Assembly: GCF_021917145.1 (NCBI RefSeq)
Contig: NC_061062.1
Span: 4,304,466-4,368,465 of the forward strand
Reading direction: 5' to 3'
DNA length: 64,000 nt
Origin: Hypomesus transpacificus
Lineage: Eukaryota; Chordata; Actinopteri; Osmeriformes; Osmeridae
Part shown: in pieces, positions 63,955-64,000 of the stretch
Numbering within the stretch: the first letter of the stretch is position 1
Layout of the letters: each line of letters opens with the position of its first letter
The notes under the pieces: model-generated
What the model was told of the DNA's origin: nothing
Databases searched by the model: none
Seen by the model: only the letters and a program-made list of their open reading frames with translations
Program-made: the position numbers and the translations under genes

Positions 63955-64000
63955 CTGGTAGGAGAACAAAAGCAGTGGGATTCTGACTGGGTGATTCTGG

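Overview
The window is vertebrate nuclear DNA, almost certainly from a ray-finned (teleost) fish. The genes are split into many short exons with GT-AG introns. The products match vertebrate gene families along their full length. Four copies of a fish-type tRNA-derived SINE are present, and introns and spacers are loaded with micro- and minisatellites. I cannot name the species.

Layout. (1) 717-18904, minus strand: the 5' part of stard9 (kinesin-3 family, KIF16A). Fifteen exons encode the complete motor domain, neck and the stretch before the FHA domain, and the gene runs off the left edge. (2) 20397-34053, minus: complete cdan1 (codanin-1), 29 coding exons, 1321 codons plus stop. (3) 38201-49625, minus: complete coding region of ttbk2 (tau tubulin kinase 2), 15 coding exons, 1183 residues, probably followed by a 3' UTR of about 3.9 kb. 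(4) 55159-61159, plus: complete tmem62 (metallophosphoesterase with C-terminal membrane helices), 14 exons, 648 residues. (5) 63890-63954, minus: what looks like the last coding exon of a ptgr2-type reductase entering from the right edge. I built the exon models by hand from splice sites, reading-frame phase and family similarity. In each complete gene the exon lengths sum to a multiple of three with no internal stop, which supports the models.

The genes do not form one pathway as an operon would. stard9 is a microtubule motor, ttbk2 is the kinase that licenses cilium assembly, cdan1 is an ASF1-binding nuclear/cytosolic protein, and tmem62 is a poorly characterised membrane phosphoesterase. 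The cluster is a known vertebrate synteny block (human 15q15: STARD9, CDAN1, TTBK2, UBR1, TMEM62). Two differences stand out: stard9 is inverted relative to cdan1, and UBR1 is missing between ttbk2 and tmem62, which here sit head to head.

Non-coding DNA is dominated by tandem repeats: about 20 minisatellites with units of 12-77 bp, long GA and CA tracts, and homopolymer G/C runs up to 33 bp. There is also one MITE-like element with inverted ends. I found no undescribed enzyme system, CRISPR array or operon. The most interesting unexplained structure is a recurrent arrangement in which an exon is bracketed by (TG)n just upstream of its acceptor and (CA)n just downstream of its donor. It occurs at four exons in three genes. 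Others are a minisatellite that copies a cdan1 splice donor four times, a candidate GC-AG intron, and a minisatellite that appears to have grown from the end of a SINE.
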